Shown here: positions 41,126 to 50,591 of the stretch, piece by piece
Position numbering within the stretch: position 1 is the first letter of the stretch
Layout of the letters: each line of letters opens with the position of its first letter
Assembly: GCF_003051005.1 (NCBI RefSeq)
Contig: NZ_QAOW01000005.1
Location: 1-64,000, forward strand
From: Rhodococcus sp. OK519
Lineage (GTDB): Bacteria > Actinomycetota > Actinomycetes > Mycobacteriales > Mycobacteriaceae
DNA length: 64,000 nucleotides
Direction: 5' to 3'
The notes under the pieces: generated by a model
The model's input: the letters and a program-made list of their open reading frames with translations, nothing else
What the model was told of the DNA's origin: nothing
Databases searched by the model: none
Program-made: the position numbers and the translations under genes

Positions 41126-43480
41126 GTGACGACTGCTCTCAAATCTGTGAACCAGCGCATCGCCGACGAGCTCGACGTACGGGAAGGGCAGGTCGCCGCG
41201 GCCGTCGACCTCCTCGACGGCGGCGCCACGGTTCCGTTCATCGCTCGCTACCGCAAGGAGGTCACGGGCGGGCTCGACGACGCGCAGCTGCGCCAGCTCG
41301 AGGAACGTCTGCGCTACCTGCGCGAGCTCGACGAGCGCCGGCTCGCGATCCTGGAATCGATCCGCTCGCAGGACAAGCTCGACACCCAGCTCGAGCAGCA
41401 AATCATGCTCGCCGAGACCAAGGCCCGGCTCGAGGACATCTACCTGCCGTACAAGCCGAAGCGGCGCACCAAGGCGCAGATCGCCCGGGAGGCCGGACAC
41501 GAGCCGGTCGCGGACGCGCTCATCGGCGACCCGTCCGTCGATCCCGCCGGCTACACGGCCGAGCAACTCGAGGGCGCCCGAGCGATCCTCGTCGAACGGT
41601 TCGCGGAGGACGCCGACCTGGTCGGTGAGCTGCGCGAGCTGATGTGGACCCGCGGCCAGGTCGAATCGACCGTCCGGAAGGGCAAGGAGACCGAGGGCGC
41701 CAAGTTCGCCGACTACTTCGAGTTCTCGGAGCCGTTCGAGAAGCTCCCCTCACACCGCATCCTCGCGATGTTCCGCGGTGAGAAGGAGGAGGTCCTCTCG
41801 CTCACGCTCGCGTCGGATCGCGAGCCGGTGGAACCGGGCGAGAGCACCGTCTACGAGGGTCGGATCGCGCGCCGGTTCGACATCGCCGACCGGGGGCGTG
41901 CGGCCGATCGTTGGCTGCTCGACACCGTGCGCTGGGCGTGGAAGACCAAGATGCTCGTCACCCTCGGCATCGACACCCGAATGCGGTTGCGGCAGTCCGC
42001 GGAGAAGGACGCCGTGGACGTCTTCGCAGCCAACCTCAAGGACCTGCTGCTGGCCGCGCCCGCCGGCACCCGCGCCACGATGGGACTCGACCCGGGCTTC
42101 CGCACCGGCACCAAGGTCGCCGTCGTCGATGCGACGGGCAAGGTCGTCGCACACGACACGATCTACCCGCATCAGCCGCACAACAAGCGGGACCAGTCGC
42201 TCGCGACGCTGGCGGCTCTCGCCGCCAAGCACGGCGTCGAGCTCATCGCGATCGGAAACGGCACCGCCTCCCGGGAGACGGATGCGCTTGCGGCCGATCT
42301 GATCTCGAAGTTCCCCGACGCCGGTCTCACGAAGATCGTCGTCTCCGAGGCCGGCGCGTCGGTGTATTCGGCGTCGGCGTACGGGTCGCAGGAACTACCG
42401 GATCTCGACGTCTCGATCCGCGGTGCGGTGTCGATCGCACGACGCCTGCAGGATCCGCTCGCCGAGCTGGTCAAGATCGACCCCAAGTCGATCGGTGTCG
42501 GGCAGTACCAGCACGACGTGTCCGAGACGATGCTCGCGCGTTCGCTCGCTGCGGTCGTCGAGGACGCCGTGAACGCGGTCGGCGTCGACGTCAACACTGC
42601 GTCGGTGCCGCTGCTGGCGCGGGTGTCCGGCATCGCCGGGTCGCTCGCCGAGAGCATCGTCTCCTACCGCGACCAGAACGGCCCGTTCCGCAGCCGCAAG
42701 GGGCTCAAGGACGTCCCGCGGCTCGGGCCCAAGGCATTCGAGCAGTGCGCGGGCTTCCTGCGGATCCCGAACGGCGACGACCCGCTCGACGCGTCCAGCG
42801 TGCACCCCGAGGCGTACCCCGTGGTGCGCCGGATCGTGCAGGCGTCGGGTGCGGGCGTGGGGGAGTTGATCGGCAACACGGCCGTCCTGTCGAAGCTGCG
42901 GCCCGCCGAATTCGCCGACGACCGGTTCGGTCTGCCGACGGTCACCGACATCATCGCCGAACTCGACAAGCCCGGCCGCGATCCGCGACCCGAGTTCAAG
43001 ACCGCCACGTTCGCGGCCGGCATCGAGAAGGTGGCCCACCTGAAGCCCGGCATGGTGCTCGAAGGTGTCGTCACCAACGTCGCGGCATTCGGTGCCTTCG
43101 TCGATGTCGGTGTCCACCAGGACGGCCTGGTCCACGTGTCCGCGATGTCGCGCACCTTCGTCAGCGACCCGCGTGAGGTCGTCAAGTCGGGCGACGTCGT
43201 CAAGGTCAAGGTGCTCGAGGTCGATGTCGAACGTCAGCGCATCGGGCTGACGCTGCGTCTCGACGACGAGGTGGGGGCGCCGAGTGGCCCGCGCGGCGGT
43301 CAGGGTTCGCGTGGACCGCGACCGACCGGACAGGGTGGCGGACAGCAGCGGCAGGGCGGACAGCAGCGACAGGGCGGGCAGCAGCGACAGGATGGCCGGG
43401 GCCGTGACCGGAAGCCCGAGCAGAGCCCCGCCGGCGGTTCGATGGCTGACGCGCTTCGCAAGGCCGGCTTCGGAAAGTGA
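41126..43480 (+). CDS. tex: Tex family RNA-binding transcription accessory protein
   Basis: 784 residues from GTG 41126. Order: N-terminal helical region (VPFIARYRKEVTGGLDDAQL), YqgF/RuvX-like nuclease fold (TMGLDPGFRTGTKVAVVDATG), helix-hairpin-helix (LLARVSGIAGSLAESIVSYR), and an S1 RNA-binding domain near 640-715 (GMVLEGVVTNVAAFGAFVDVG). It binds nucleic acids and affects transcription and toxin or competence genes in other bacteria. The last ~65 residues are a Gly/Gln/Arg-rich tail with near-perfect GGQQRQ repeats (15-bp DNA units at about 43335-43390). Confidence 0.96.
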   Translation: MTTALKSVNQRIADELDVREGQVAAAVDLLDGGATVPFIARYRKEVTGGLDDAQLRQLEERLRYLRELDERRLAILESIRSQDKLDTQLEQQIMLAETKARLEDIYLPYKPKRRTKAQIAREAGHEPVADALIGDPSVDPAGYTAEQLEGARAILVERFAEDADLVGELRELMWTRGQVESTVRKGKETEGAKFADYFEFSEPFEKLPSHRILAMFRGEKEEVLSLTLASDREPVEPGESTVYEGRIARRFDIADRGRAADRWLLDTVRWAWKTKMLVTLGIDTRMRLRQSAEKDAVDVFAANLKDLLLAAPAGTRATMGLDPGFRTGTKVAVVDATGKVVAHDTIYPHQPHNKRDQSLATLAALAAKHGVELIAIGNGTASRETDALAADLISKFPDAGLTKIVVSEAGASVYSASAYGSQELPDLDVSIRGAVSIARRLQDPLAELVKIDPKSIGVGQYQHDVSETMLARSLAAVVEDAVNAVGVDVNTASVPLLARVSGIAGSLAESIVSYRDQNGPFRSRKGLKDVPRLGPKAFEQCAGFLRIPNGDDPLDASSVHPEAYPVVRRIVQASGAGVGELIGNTAVLSKLRPAEFADDRFGLPTVTDIIAELDKPGRDPRPEFKTATFAAGIEKVAHLKPGMVLEGVVTNVAAFGAFVDVGVHQDGLVHVSAMSRTFVSDPREVVKSGDVVKVKVLEVDVERQRIGLTLRLDDEVGAPSGPRGGQGSRGPRPTGQGGGQQRQGGQQRQGGQQRQDGRGRDRKPEQSPAGGSMADALRKAGFGK

Positions 43481-43486
43481 CTCGTC

Positions 43487-43521
43487 GACAGGCGTCCCGG
43501 CCATCGGCCCGGGCGCCTGTC
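43487..43521. terminator. hairpin between tex and the GAP-family gene
   Basis: GACAGGCG (43487-43494) pairs with CGCCTGTC (43514-43521) and three more pairs extend inward. It lies between two convergent genes, 7 bases after tex, and has no U-tract. Confidence 0.55.
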
Positions 43522-43525
43522 ACCG

Positions 43526-44197
43526 TCAGTACCCGCCGATGCCCTTGCCGATCAGCGATACGCCGATCACGAGCAGGAGCACCGCCATCACCGCGACGTT
43601 GTTGGCGGTGAGCCACACTTTGAGGCCCTCCAACCACGACGTCGCCCGCTCGCGCATCGTGAAGTAGCCGATCACCGGAATTGCGACCGTGCTGGCGGCG
43701 AGGATCGTGAACACGATTCCCGCGACGGCCATCGTCCCCGCGCCGACGCCGAGTTGGGCGACCGCGACCGCGGCGCCGACGATCATCAGCAGGTTCTTCG
43801 GGTTGATCGCCGACAGCCCGACCCCGAGTGCGAGAGCTTTCGCCGGCGTCACCTTGTCGATTGCGGCCAGCCACGCCGGCATGGTCGGTTCCTCGCCCGG
43901 TGCCGGCCGGCCGCGCCACTGCTGGACGGCGAGTGCGAGCAGGAGCAGGCCGAGCACGAGACGGATGGTCGCGGTGACCGCGTTGCCGTCCGAGCTCGAC
44001 GACAGGTCGACCGCGCTGCCGACCGCCACCAACACCGCGTACCCGACGGCGATTCCGAGCACCCACCCGGCGAGGAACGCCGTCGCGGTGCTGCCGGCGC
44101 GGGGAGTGAGCAGCATCAGGATCGTCGCGATGATCGGAATGGGGCTGATCGCGACGCCGATCGCGAGGGGGAGCACATCCCCGATGGTGGTACCCAT
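43526..44197 (-). CDS. GAP-family membrane transporter (SfLAP/LysE-like)
   Basis: 223 residues from ATG 44197 (MGTTIGDVLPLAIGVAISP). Six hydrophobic segments with the motif ISPIPIIATILMLLTPRAG at the start and LSAINPKNLLMIVGAA in the middle, typical of the GAP family. Mycobacterial Gap exports glycopeptidolipids; relatives are of LysE type. The cargo here is unknown. Single gene, divergent from the FGE gene. Confidence 0.85.
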   Translation of the reverse strand: MGTTIGDVLPLAIGVAISPIPIIATILMLLTPRAGSTATAFLAGWVLGIAVGYAVLVAVGSAVDLSSSSDGNAVTATIRLVLGLLLLALAVQQWRGRPAPGEEPTMPAWLAAIDKVTPAKALALGVGLSAINPKNLLMIVGAAVAVAQLGVGAGTMAVAGIVFTILAASTVAIPVIGYFTMRERATSWLEGLKVWLTANNVAVMAVLLLVIGVSLIGKGIGGY

Positions 44198-44307
44198 GAT
44201 CGGATGGTGGCAGCACATGCCGTCCGGGGACCCCACCCGTTGCGGGTGAAACGCCGGATGCCGCTCCGGCTTTCGCGACGCTCGCGCAGGTGGAATGCTC
44301 GTGAGCC

Positions 44308-45282
44308 ATGCAGTCGATGGCATCCGCAGGCACCGAGACGTCCAATGCGCCCAAGAACATGGCGTGGGTTCCGGGAGGGACGTTCTGGATGGGGTCCGAG
44401 GACTTCTATCCCGAGGAACGTCCCGTCCACGAGGTCGGTGTCGACGGATTCTGGATGGACACCCACCAGGTGACGGTTGCCGAGTTCCGGCGCTTCGTGA
44501 AGGACACCGGGCACGTGACGACCGCGGAGATCGCGCCGGACCCCGCCGACTACCCCGGTGCGGATCCCGCGCTGCTGGTCCCCGGATCGCTCGTCTTCAC
44601 CCCGCCGACCCACCCGGTGTCGCTCGACGACTACCAGCAGTGGTGGTCGTGGGTGCCCGGCGCCGACTGGCGACACCCGGAAGGCCCCGGCAGCAACGTC
44701 GGCGGCCGTGAGCGTCATCCCGTCACACATGTCTCCTACTCGGACGCTCTCGCCTACGCGACGTGGGCGGGCAAGGCCCTGCCCACCGAGGCCGAATGGG
44801 AGTTCGCTGCCCGCGGTGGCCTCGATCGCAAGACGTTCGCGTGGGGTGACGACTTCACGCCGAGCGGCAGGCACCAGGCGAACACCTGGCAGGGTCAGTT
44901 CCCGTGGGAGAACCTCGCCGAGGACGGCTTCGTCGGCACCTCGCCGGTCGGTGTGTTCCGGCCCAACGGTTACGGCCTCGTGGACGTCGCGGGCAACGTG
45001 TGGGAGTGGACCACCGACCTCCACACCGCTGACCACAGCGCGTCGGGCAAGAACGTCGCGCCCGCGTCGTCGTGCTGCATTCCGCGCAACCCGCGTGTCG
45101 AGATGGCGGAGGTGGGCGACGGCGAGGCGTACCCGCGCCGCGTCATCAAGGGCGGGTCGCACCTGTGCGCGCCGAACTACTGCCTGCGCTACCGGCCCGC
45201 CGCACGGCAAGGTGAGACCGAGGAGACGTCGACCTGCCATATCGGCTTCCGGTGCATCGTCCGCGGACCGGGCCCGACCTGA
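44308..45282 (+). CDS. formylglycine-generating enzyme (sulfatase activator)
   Basis: 324 residues, FGE-sulfatase fold. The start is WVPGGTFWMGSEDFYPEERP; the middle has LPTEAEWEFAARGG and YGLVDVAGNVWEWT. The two catalytic cysteines are present in GGSHLCAPNYCLRYRPAAR, which bind Cu(I) and convert a sulfatase Cys to formylglycine. This separates it from EgtB/PvdO relatives that lack the pair. No sulfatase gene is in the window. The next gene starts within its stop codon (TGATG). Confidence 0.93.
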   Translation: MQSMASAGTETSNAPKNMAWVPGGTFWMGSEDFYPEERPVHEVGVDGFWMDTHQVTVAEFRRFVKDTGHVTTAEIAPDPADYPGADPALLVPGSLVFTPPTHPVSLDDYQQWWSWVPGADWRHPEGPGSNVGGRERHPVTHVSYSDALAYATWAGKALPTEAEWEFAARGGLDRKTFAWGDDFTPSGRHQANTWQGQFPWENLAEDGFVGTSPVGVFRPNGYGLVDVAGNVWEWTTDLHTADHSASGKNVAPASSCCIPRNPRVEMAEVGDGEAYPRRVIKGGSHLCAPNYCLRYRPAARQGETEETSTCHIGFRCIVRGPGPT

Positions 45283-46166
45283 TGCGGGACTGGCTCGACC
45301 GGGAGATCATCGCGAACGGTCGCCTTCCGCTGCTCTTCTTCCTGATCGGATTCCTGCTCGCCTTCCTCTTCATCCGGCTCAGCGTGCGCATGATCCGGGC
45401 CGAGGTGAGCTGGTGGCCCGGCAACATCACGCCGGGCGGTCAGCACATCCACCACGTCGTGTTCGGGGTGGTGACGATGTTCGCGTCCGGCATCGGGCTG
45501 ATCGCGCTGTACGAGACGGCGACGCAGGCCACCGGCGCGGTGCTGGCGACGTTCTTCGGTATCGGGGCCGCCCTCGTGCTCGACGAGTTCGCGCTGATCT
45601 TCTATCTCAAGGACGTGTACTGGTCGGACCAGGGCCGCGCCTCGGTCGACGCGGTGTTCGTCGCCCTTGCGGTGACCGGATTGCTGCTGCTCGGCTTCCA
45701 GCCGTTCGAACTGCTCGACATCACCGAGTTTCGCGAGGACCGGCACATCGCGGTCCGGGTGGCGCTCATCGTCCTGCTACTGGCGAACCTGGTGATCGCG
45801 GGGATCGTCATCCTGAAGGGGAAGATCTGGACCGGCCTGGTGGGGCTGTTCGTCTTCCCGATCCTGCTCGTCGGGGCGATCCGGCTGAGCCGACCGGGAG
45901 CGCCGTGGGCGCGGTGGCGCTACGTCGGCAAGCCGCGCAGGATGCGTCGTGCGATCGAACGTGAGAAACGATTCCGTCGCCCGATGATCCGCGCGAAGAT
46001 CTACGTGCAGGATCTCGTCGCCGGCAAGCCGAGTGTGGAGCACGCACTGACCGCGACCGAAGTCGAGTTGGAGAGGATAGTCCAAGCGGCTCCGGCACCG
46101 ATTTCCGCACATGGCGGGCCGTCTGGCACAATGGTCGGGTTGCCCGGCGAGGGCGACTCAACTTGA
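45282..46166 (+). CDS. conserved multi-pass membrane protein
   Basis: 294 residues from ATG 45282, which overlaps the FGE stop. About six to seven hydrophobic segments (16-36, 58-80, 85-110, 122-145, 165-185, 190-210) and an ~80-residue basic cytoplasmic tail. The motif [15 protein letters not shown], with paired His residues after the first helices, is distinctive of this actinobacterial family, but I know no function for it. It lies between FGE and rplS. Confidence 0.85.
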   Translation: MRDWLDREIIANGRLPLLFFLIGFLLAFLFIRLSVRMIRAEVSWWPGNITPGGQHIHHVVFGVVTMFASGIGLIALYETATQATGAVLATFFGIGAALVLDEFALIFYLKDVYWSDQGRASVDAVFVALAVTGLLLLGFQPFELLDITEFREDRHIAVRVALIVLLLANLVIAGIVILKGKIWTGLVGLFVFPILLVGAIRLSRPGAPWARWRYVGKPRRMRRAIEREKRFRRPMIRAKIYVQDLVAGKPSVEHALTATEVELERIVQAAPAPISAHGGPSGTMVGLPGEGDST

Positions 46167-46239
46167 ACTGAGCACGAACCAGTCGAGCTACCGCCGCTCG
46201 GTTCCTCTGCTCCTGCGAAAACGCAAGGATGGAACACCC

Positions 46240-46581
46240 ATGAACACCTTGGATTTCCTGGACGCCAAGTCCCTCCGCAACGACATCCCGGATTTCCGCG
46301 CCGGTGACACCCTGAACGTGCACGTCAAGGTCATCGAGGGCTCGAAGGAGCGCGTGCAGGTCTTCAAGGGCGTCGTGATCCGTCGCCAGGGTGGCGGCGT
46401 GCGCGAGACCTTCACCGTCCGCAAGATCTCGTTCGGCGTCGGCGTCGAGCGCACCTTCCCGGTCCACAGCCCCAACCTGGCCGAGGTCGAGGTCCTCACC
46501 CGCGGTGACGTCCGTCGCGCCAAGCTGTACTACCTGCGCGACCTCCGCGGCAAGGCTGCGAAGATCAAGGAAAAGCGCTGA
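46240..46581 (+). CDS. rplS: 50S ribosomal protein L19
   Basis: 113 residues from ATG 46240. Clear L19: [57 protein letters not shown] and [14 protein letters not shown]. It lies at the 30S-50S interface. A ribosome site AAGGATGGA is 9-17 bases upstream. Followed by lepB after 70 bases. Confidence 0.98.
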   Translation: MNTLDFLDAKSLRNDIPDFRAGDTLNVHVKVIEGSKERVQVFKGVVIRRQGGGVRETFTVRKISFGVGVERTFPVHSPNLAEVEVLTRGDVRRAKLYYLRDLRGKAAKIKEKR

Positions 46582-46651
46582 GCTTCGACGCTCCGAGCTT
46601 CTTCGATTGGCCCGGCACCGTTTTCACGCGGTGTCGGGCTAATCTGTCTCA

Positions 46652-47452
46652 GTGGCAGATGCACCGCAGGATCCGGACGTGACGCCGGAGGCGAATGATC
46701 AGGAGCACACCGGGGGCCGATCCCGCAGGCGCAAGGGCAAGGAAAAGAAGCCCAGGTCGTTCTGGCGCGAGATCCCCATTCTCATCGTCGTCGCGCTGCT
46801 GCTGAGCTTTCTGCTGCAGACGTTCATCGCGCGGGTCTACCTGATCCCGTCCGAGTCGATGGAACCGACGCTGCACGGTTGTCCCGGATGCACCGGCGAC
46901 CGCATCGTCGTCGAGAAGATCAGCTACCGCTTCGGAGACCCGGAACCCGGCGACGTCGTCGTCTTCCGCGGGCCGGAGTCGTGGTCCGAGGGGTACGCGT
47001 CGACTCGGTCGGACAACGTTGTGCTTCGGGGACTGCAGGAGGTCGGTTCGCTGGTAGGCCTCGTGCCACCGGACGAGAACGACCTCGTCAAGCGGGTCAT
47101 CGCCACGGGCGGGCAGACCGTCGAGTGCTGTGACGACCAGGGGCGCGTCCTCGTCGACGGCAAGCCACTCGACGAGCCGTACATCACGATGGACTTCCCG
47201 TTCCTTCCCGGCGTGCAGACGTGCGATACCGCGGTCAAGTCGGGACGCTGCTTCGGTCCCGTCACCGTTCCCGAGGGGCACCTGTGGGTGATGGGCGACA
47301 ACCGCAGCAACTCGGCGGATTCGCGATACCACGTCTCCGACGAGATGCAGGGCACCATTCCGGTGGAGAATGTGATCGGCAAGGCGACATTCATCGTCCT
47401 GCCCCCGTCCCGCTGGGGATCGATTCCGTCCCCCGACATCCAGCAGCAGTGA
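46652..47452 (+). CDS. lepB: signal peptidase I
   Basis: 266 residues from GTG 46652. A basic cytoplasmic tail (~1-40), one membrane helix ([20 protein letters not shown]), then the catalytic domain: Ser in [11 protein letters not shown] and Lys in [12 protein letters not shown]; box [15 protein letters not shown] Cys pair HGCPGCTG just after the Ser is shared with mycobacterial LepB. It removes Sec and Tat signal peptides on the outer face. Its stop overlaps rnhB (GTGA). Confidence 0.97.
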   Translation: MADAPQDPDVTPEANDQEHTGGRSRRRKGKEKKPRSFWREIPILIVVALLLSFLLQTFIARVYLIPSESMEPTLHGCPGCTGDRIVVEKISYRFGDPEPGDVVVFRGPESWSEGYASTRSDNVVLRGLQEVGSLVGLVPPDENDLVKRVIATGGQTVECCDDQGRVLVDGKPLDEPYITMDFPFLPGVQTCDTAVKSGRCFGPVTVPEGHLWVMGDNRSNSADSRYHVSDEMQGTIPVENVIGKATFIVLPPSRWGSIPSPDIQQQ

Positions 47453-48165
47453 GTACCTGGCCACCGAGAACCGTCATTCGCAGAGCATCCGGCTTGCGGA
47501 CGATGGAGTCTGCGTTGGTCCGGAGCGGGCTCGGCCCGGTCGCCGGGGTCGACGAGGCCGGCCGCGGTGCGTGCGCCGGACCACTCGTCGTCGCGGCGTG
47601 CGTGCTCGGCCCCAAACCGCATGCGGCGCTTGCCCGGCTCGACGACTCGAAGAAGCTCACCGAGAAGACCCGGGACGAATTGTTCCCGGTGATCAAGCGC
47701 CTCGCGGTCGCATGGAGCGTCGTTGCGATCCCCGCAGCGGAGATCGACCGCATCGGCGTGCACGTCGCGAACATCGAGGGCATGCGCCGCGCTGTGGCGG
47801 GTCTGTCCGTCCCGCCGGGCTACGTGCTTACCGACGGCTTCCGGGTGCCGGGGCTTTCGGCGCCCTCGCTGCCGGTCATCGGCGGCGACGGAGCAGCCGC
47901 GTGCATCGCCGCGGCCAGCATCCTCGCGAAGGTCAGCCGGGACCGGACGATGGTGGCGCTCGACGACGAACTGCCCGGCTACGGTTTCGCCGGACACAAG
48001 GGGTACGGCACCGCGGTGCACACAGCGGCCATGAACGAGTTGGGGCCGAGCCGGGAGCACCGGATGTCCTACGCCAATGTGGCCGCGGCGAGCCGCGCGT
48101 ACGATTCGGCGGCGCGCCGCGCATACGAGTCCGCGGCGAGCCGCGGGTTCGGTGCCACGGGGTAG
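47449..48165 (+). CDS. rnhB: ribonuclease HII
   Basis: 238 residues from GTG 47449; alternative starts downstream (ATG 47502, MESALVRSG) give a more usual length. Active-site residues Asp/Glu in [28 protein letters not shown], and Asp in [10 protein letters not shown]. It removes RNA from RNA-DNA hybrids and embedded ribonucleotides. The last ~28 residues are a repeated Ala/Ser/Arg/Tyr tail ([19 protein letters not shown]) with matching ~24-bp DNA repeats, unlike typical RnhB ends. Confidence 0.96.
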   Translation: MSTWPPRTVIRRASGLRTMESALVRSGLGPVAGVDEAGRGACAGPLVVAACVLGPKPHAALARLDDSKKLTEKTRDELFPVIKRLAVAWSVVAIPAAEIDRIGVHVANIEGMRRAVAGLSVPPGYVLTDGFRVPGLSAPSLPVIGGDGAAACIAAASILAKVSRDRTMVALDDELPGYGFAGHKGYGTAVHTAAMNELGPSREHRMSYANVAAASRAYDSAARRAYESAASRGFGATG

Positions 48166-48213
48166 GTACGAGATGATGATTGTTCACAACAACGCAGGAG
48201 GACGTCGAGACCG

Positions 48214-48531
48214 ATGAGTGCCGAGGATCTCGAGAAGTACGAAACCGAGATGGAACTGTCGCTGTACCGCGAGTACCGGGACATCGTCGGGCAGTTCTCG
48301 TACGTCGTGGAGACCGAGCGCCGGTTCTATCTCGCGAATTCCGTGGAACTGCTGCCGCACAGCGCCGACGGCGAGATCTACTTCGAGGTGCGGATGTCCG
48401 ACGCGTGGGTGTGGGACATGTACCGGCCGGCTCGGTTCGTGAAGTACGTGCGGGTCATCACGTTCAAGGACGTGAACATCGAGGAACTGGAGAAGTCGGA
48501 CCTGCGGCTGCCCGACAACGGGCTGGGCTAG
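48214..48531 (+). CDS. DUF2469 family protein
   Basis: 105 residues from ATG 48214 with GGAGGA 12 bases upstream. Small acidic protein with LEKYETEMELSLYREYRDIV and FEVRMSDAWVWDMYRPARF, matching DUF2469 (M. tuberculosis Rv2901c). Always found after rnhB in this group. No known role. A strong terminator follows. Confidence 0.93.
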   Translation: MSAEDLEKYETEMELSLYREYRDIVGQFSYVVETERRFYLANSVELLPHSADGEIYFEVRMSDAWVWDMYRPARFVKYVRVITFKDVNIEELEKSDLRLPDNGLG

Positions 48532-48543
48532 GCGACAGCTTTC

Positions 48544-48583
48544 GACGGGCCACGCATCCCGGAGTCGGGGTGCGTGGCCCGTC
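48544..48583 (+). terminator. terminator after the rplS-lepB-rnhB-DUF2469 run
   Basis: An 18-bp stem (48544-48561 with 48566-48583), one G-T wobble, loop GAGT. It is 13 bases after the DUF2469 stop and separates this run from yraN. Confidence 0.8.
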
Positions 48584-48726
48584 GTCGTCTCCGTCGTCGG
48601 TCCACAGGTCCTGGTTCATCCACAGGGCAATTGGTTTGCCCTGGTGGGCAGCCGGCGGTGTGTGATCGTGGGGGCACAGTCGGTCTCACCGGCGGGAGGT
48701 TCCGGCCGGGTGAGGGGGATGCCCGG

Positions 48727-49083
48727 ATGGGACGCAATCTCGCGCTGGGCGCGATGGGGGAGGAACTGGCGGCGTCAGCGCTGACCGCTGCGGGCCTGCA
48801 GATTCTCGACCGTAACTGGCGGTGTCGTCACGGCGAGTTGGATCTGGTGGCGGTGGACGGCGACACGGTGGTGTTCGTGGAGGTGAAGACACGCTCGGGC
48901 CTCGGCTTCGGCAGCCCTGCGGAGGCGGTCACGTATGCCAAGCAGCGGCGCATCCGGATGCTCGCCCAGCGGTGGCTGGCCGCATCGGAGCGGCACTGGA
49001 CGTATGTGCGGTTCGACGTCGTCTCGGTCCTGGTCGATCGGCGCCGCGAGCCCGAGGTCACGCACCTGACGGCGGTGTTCTGA
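48727..49083 (+). CDS. yraN: YraN family (UPF0102) nuclease-like protein
   Basis: 118 residues from ATG 48727; upstream frame is not similar. Endonuclease-like core GELDLVAVDGDTVVFVEVKTRS holds the Glu/Asp/Glu-x-Lys pattern of Holliday-junction-resolvase-type folds. Gene order yraN-yifB-dprA is common in actinobacteria and links it loosely to DNA processing. The stop overlaps yifB (TGATG). Confidence 0.95.
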   Translation: MGRNLALGAMGEELAASALTAAGLQILDRNWRCRHGELDLVAVDGDTVVFVEVKTRSGLGFGSPAEAVTYAKQRRIRMLAQRWLAASERHWTYVRFDVVSVLVDRRREPEVTHLTAVF

Positions 49084-50591
49084 TGGCACTCGGTCGCGCG
49101 CATTCGGTCGCGGTGACCGGTGTCGACGGGCAGATCGTGGAGATCGAGGCGGACATCGGGCGCGGGCTGCCGGGGGTGCATCTCGTCGGGCTCCCGGATA
49201 CGGCGCTGCAGGAGTCTCGGGACCGCGTGCGCGCGGCGGTCACCAATTCGGGCGCGAAGTGGCCGGAGTCGCGGGTGACGCTTGCGTTGTCGCCGGCGAC
49301 CCTGCCCAAAGTCGGCAGTGTCTACGATCTGGCGCTCGCGTGCGCAGTCCTCGACGCCGCACGTCAGGTGCCGCGCAAACGGCTCGAACACACGGTGCTG
49401 TTGGGCGAATTGGCGCTCGACGGGCGTCTGCGGACGGTGCGCGGCGTGCTGCCCGCGGTGCTCGCCGCGAAGAACGCGGGCTGGTCGACGGCAGTGGTGC
49501 CCATGCCGGCACTGGCCGAGGCCGGCCTGGTCGACGGGATCGAGGTGCTGGGCGCAGACCGGCTGACCGCGGTCACGGACTGGCTGCAGGGCAAGGGTGA
49601 ATTGGCGGCGCCCGAGCCCTTCGACGCGGGAACCGTATCGGCGCGAGGCGATCTCAGCGAGGTGGTGGGTCAACCGGATGCGCGGTGGGCGATCGAGGTC
49701 GCGGCCGCGGGCGCACACCATCTGATGCTGACCGGGCCGCCCGGGATCGGAAAGACGATGCTGGCACAACGACTCCCGGGCATTCTGCCGCCGCTGTCCG
49801 AACGGGAGGCTCTGGAGGTCACGGCCATTCACTCGGTCGCCGGACTGCTGACGTCCGATTGCCCGCTCATCACCGAGGCGCCGTTCATCGCGCCGCACCA
49901 CACCTCGTCGGTGAGCGCGCTCGTCGGCGGGGGCAGCGGGATGGCCAAGCCCGGTGCGGTCAGCCGCGCGCACCGCGGAATCCTGTTTCTCGACGAGTGT
50001 GCCGAGATGGGTACGAAGGCGCTCGAGGCGCTGCGGACCCCGCTCGAGGATGGCGAGGTCCGGATCGCGAGACGCGACGGAGTTGCCTGCTACCCGGCCA
50101 GATTCCAGTTGATCCTTGCCGCGAATCCGTGCCCGTGCGCGCCGGCGAGGGAGACCGACTGCGTGTGCGCCCCGACCATTCGACGTCGCTACCTGGGCAG
50201 GCTGTCCGGACCGCTTCTCGATCGAGTGGACCTGAGGATCCGGATGAAGGCGGTCGCGACGGGCGCACTGATGGACGAGGTGGGCGAGAGCACGGAGGAT
50301 GTTCGGGGGCGCGTGTCGGCGGCGCGGTCGGCGGCGACCGAGCGTTGGGGCCCGTACGGGTGGCGTACCAATGCCGAGGTGCCGGGACCTGCATTGCGGC
50401 AACGATTTCGGCTGCCACGTGAGGCGGTGGCCCCGCTCGAACGATTGCTCCGCAAGGGTGTGGTGACGGCCCGCGGCGCCGACCGTGCGCTCCGGGTCGC
50501 CTGGACCCTCGCGGACCTGGCCGGTCTGGACGCTCCGGGAACCGATCAGGTCACCACGGCCCTCGAGTTCCGGGACAGGGGAGTGGGGTGA
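49083..50591 (+). CDS. yifB: YifB family Mg-chelatase-like AAA+ ATPase
   Basis: 502 residues from ATG 49083. N-terminal Lon-protease-like domain (~1-180), then AAA+ core: Walker A LTGPPGIGKTMLAQRLPG, Walker B GILFLDECAEM, then a zinc-like Cys group CPCAPARETDCVC and the Mg-chelatase C-terminal domain. ComM, the Haemophilus homologue, is a branch-migration helicase used in natural transformation. It directly precedes dprA with a GTGA overlap, so the two form a DNA-uptake pair. Confidence 0.95.
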   Translation: MALGRAHSVAVTGVDGQIVEIEADIGRGLPGVHLVGLPDTALQESRDRVRAAVTNSGAKWPESRVTLALSPATLPKVGSVYDLALACAVLDAARQVPRKRLEHTVLLGELALDGRLRTVRGVLPAVLAAKNAGWSTAVVPMPALAEAGLVDGIEVLGADRLTAVTDWLQGKGELAAPEPFDAGTVSARGDLSEVVGQPDARWAIEVAAAGAHHLMLTGPPGIGKTMLAQRLPGILPPLSEREALEVTAIHSVAGLLTSDCPLITEAPFIAPHHTSSVSALVGGGSGMAKPGAVSRAHRGILFLDECAEMGTKALEALRTPLEDGEVRIARRDGVACYPARFQLILAANPCPCAPARETDCVCAPTIRRRYLGRLSGPLLDRVDLRIRMKAVATGALMDEVGESTEDVRGRVSAARSAATERWGPYGWRTNAEVPGPALRQRFRLPREAVAPLERLLRKGVVTARGADRALRVAWTLADLAGLDAPGTDQVTTALEFRDRGVG

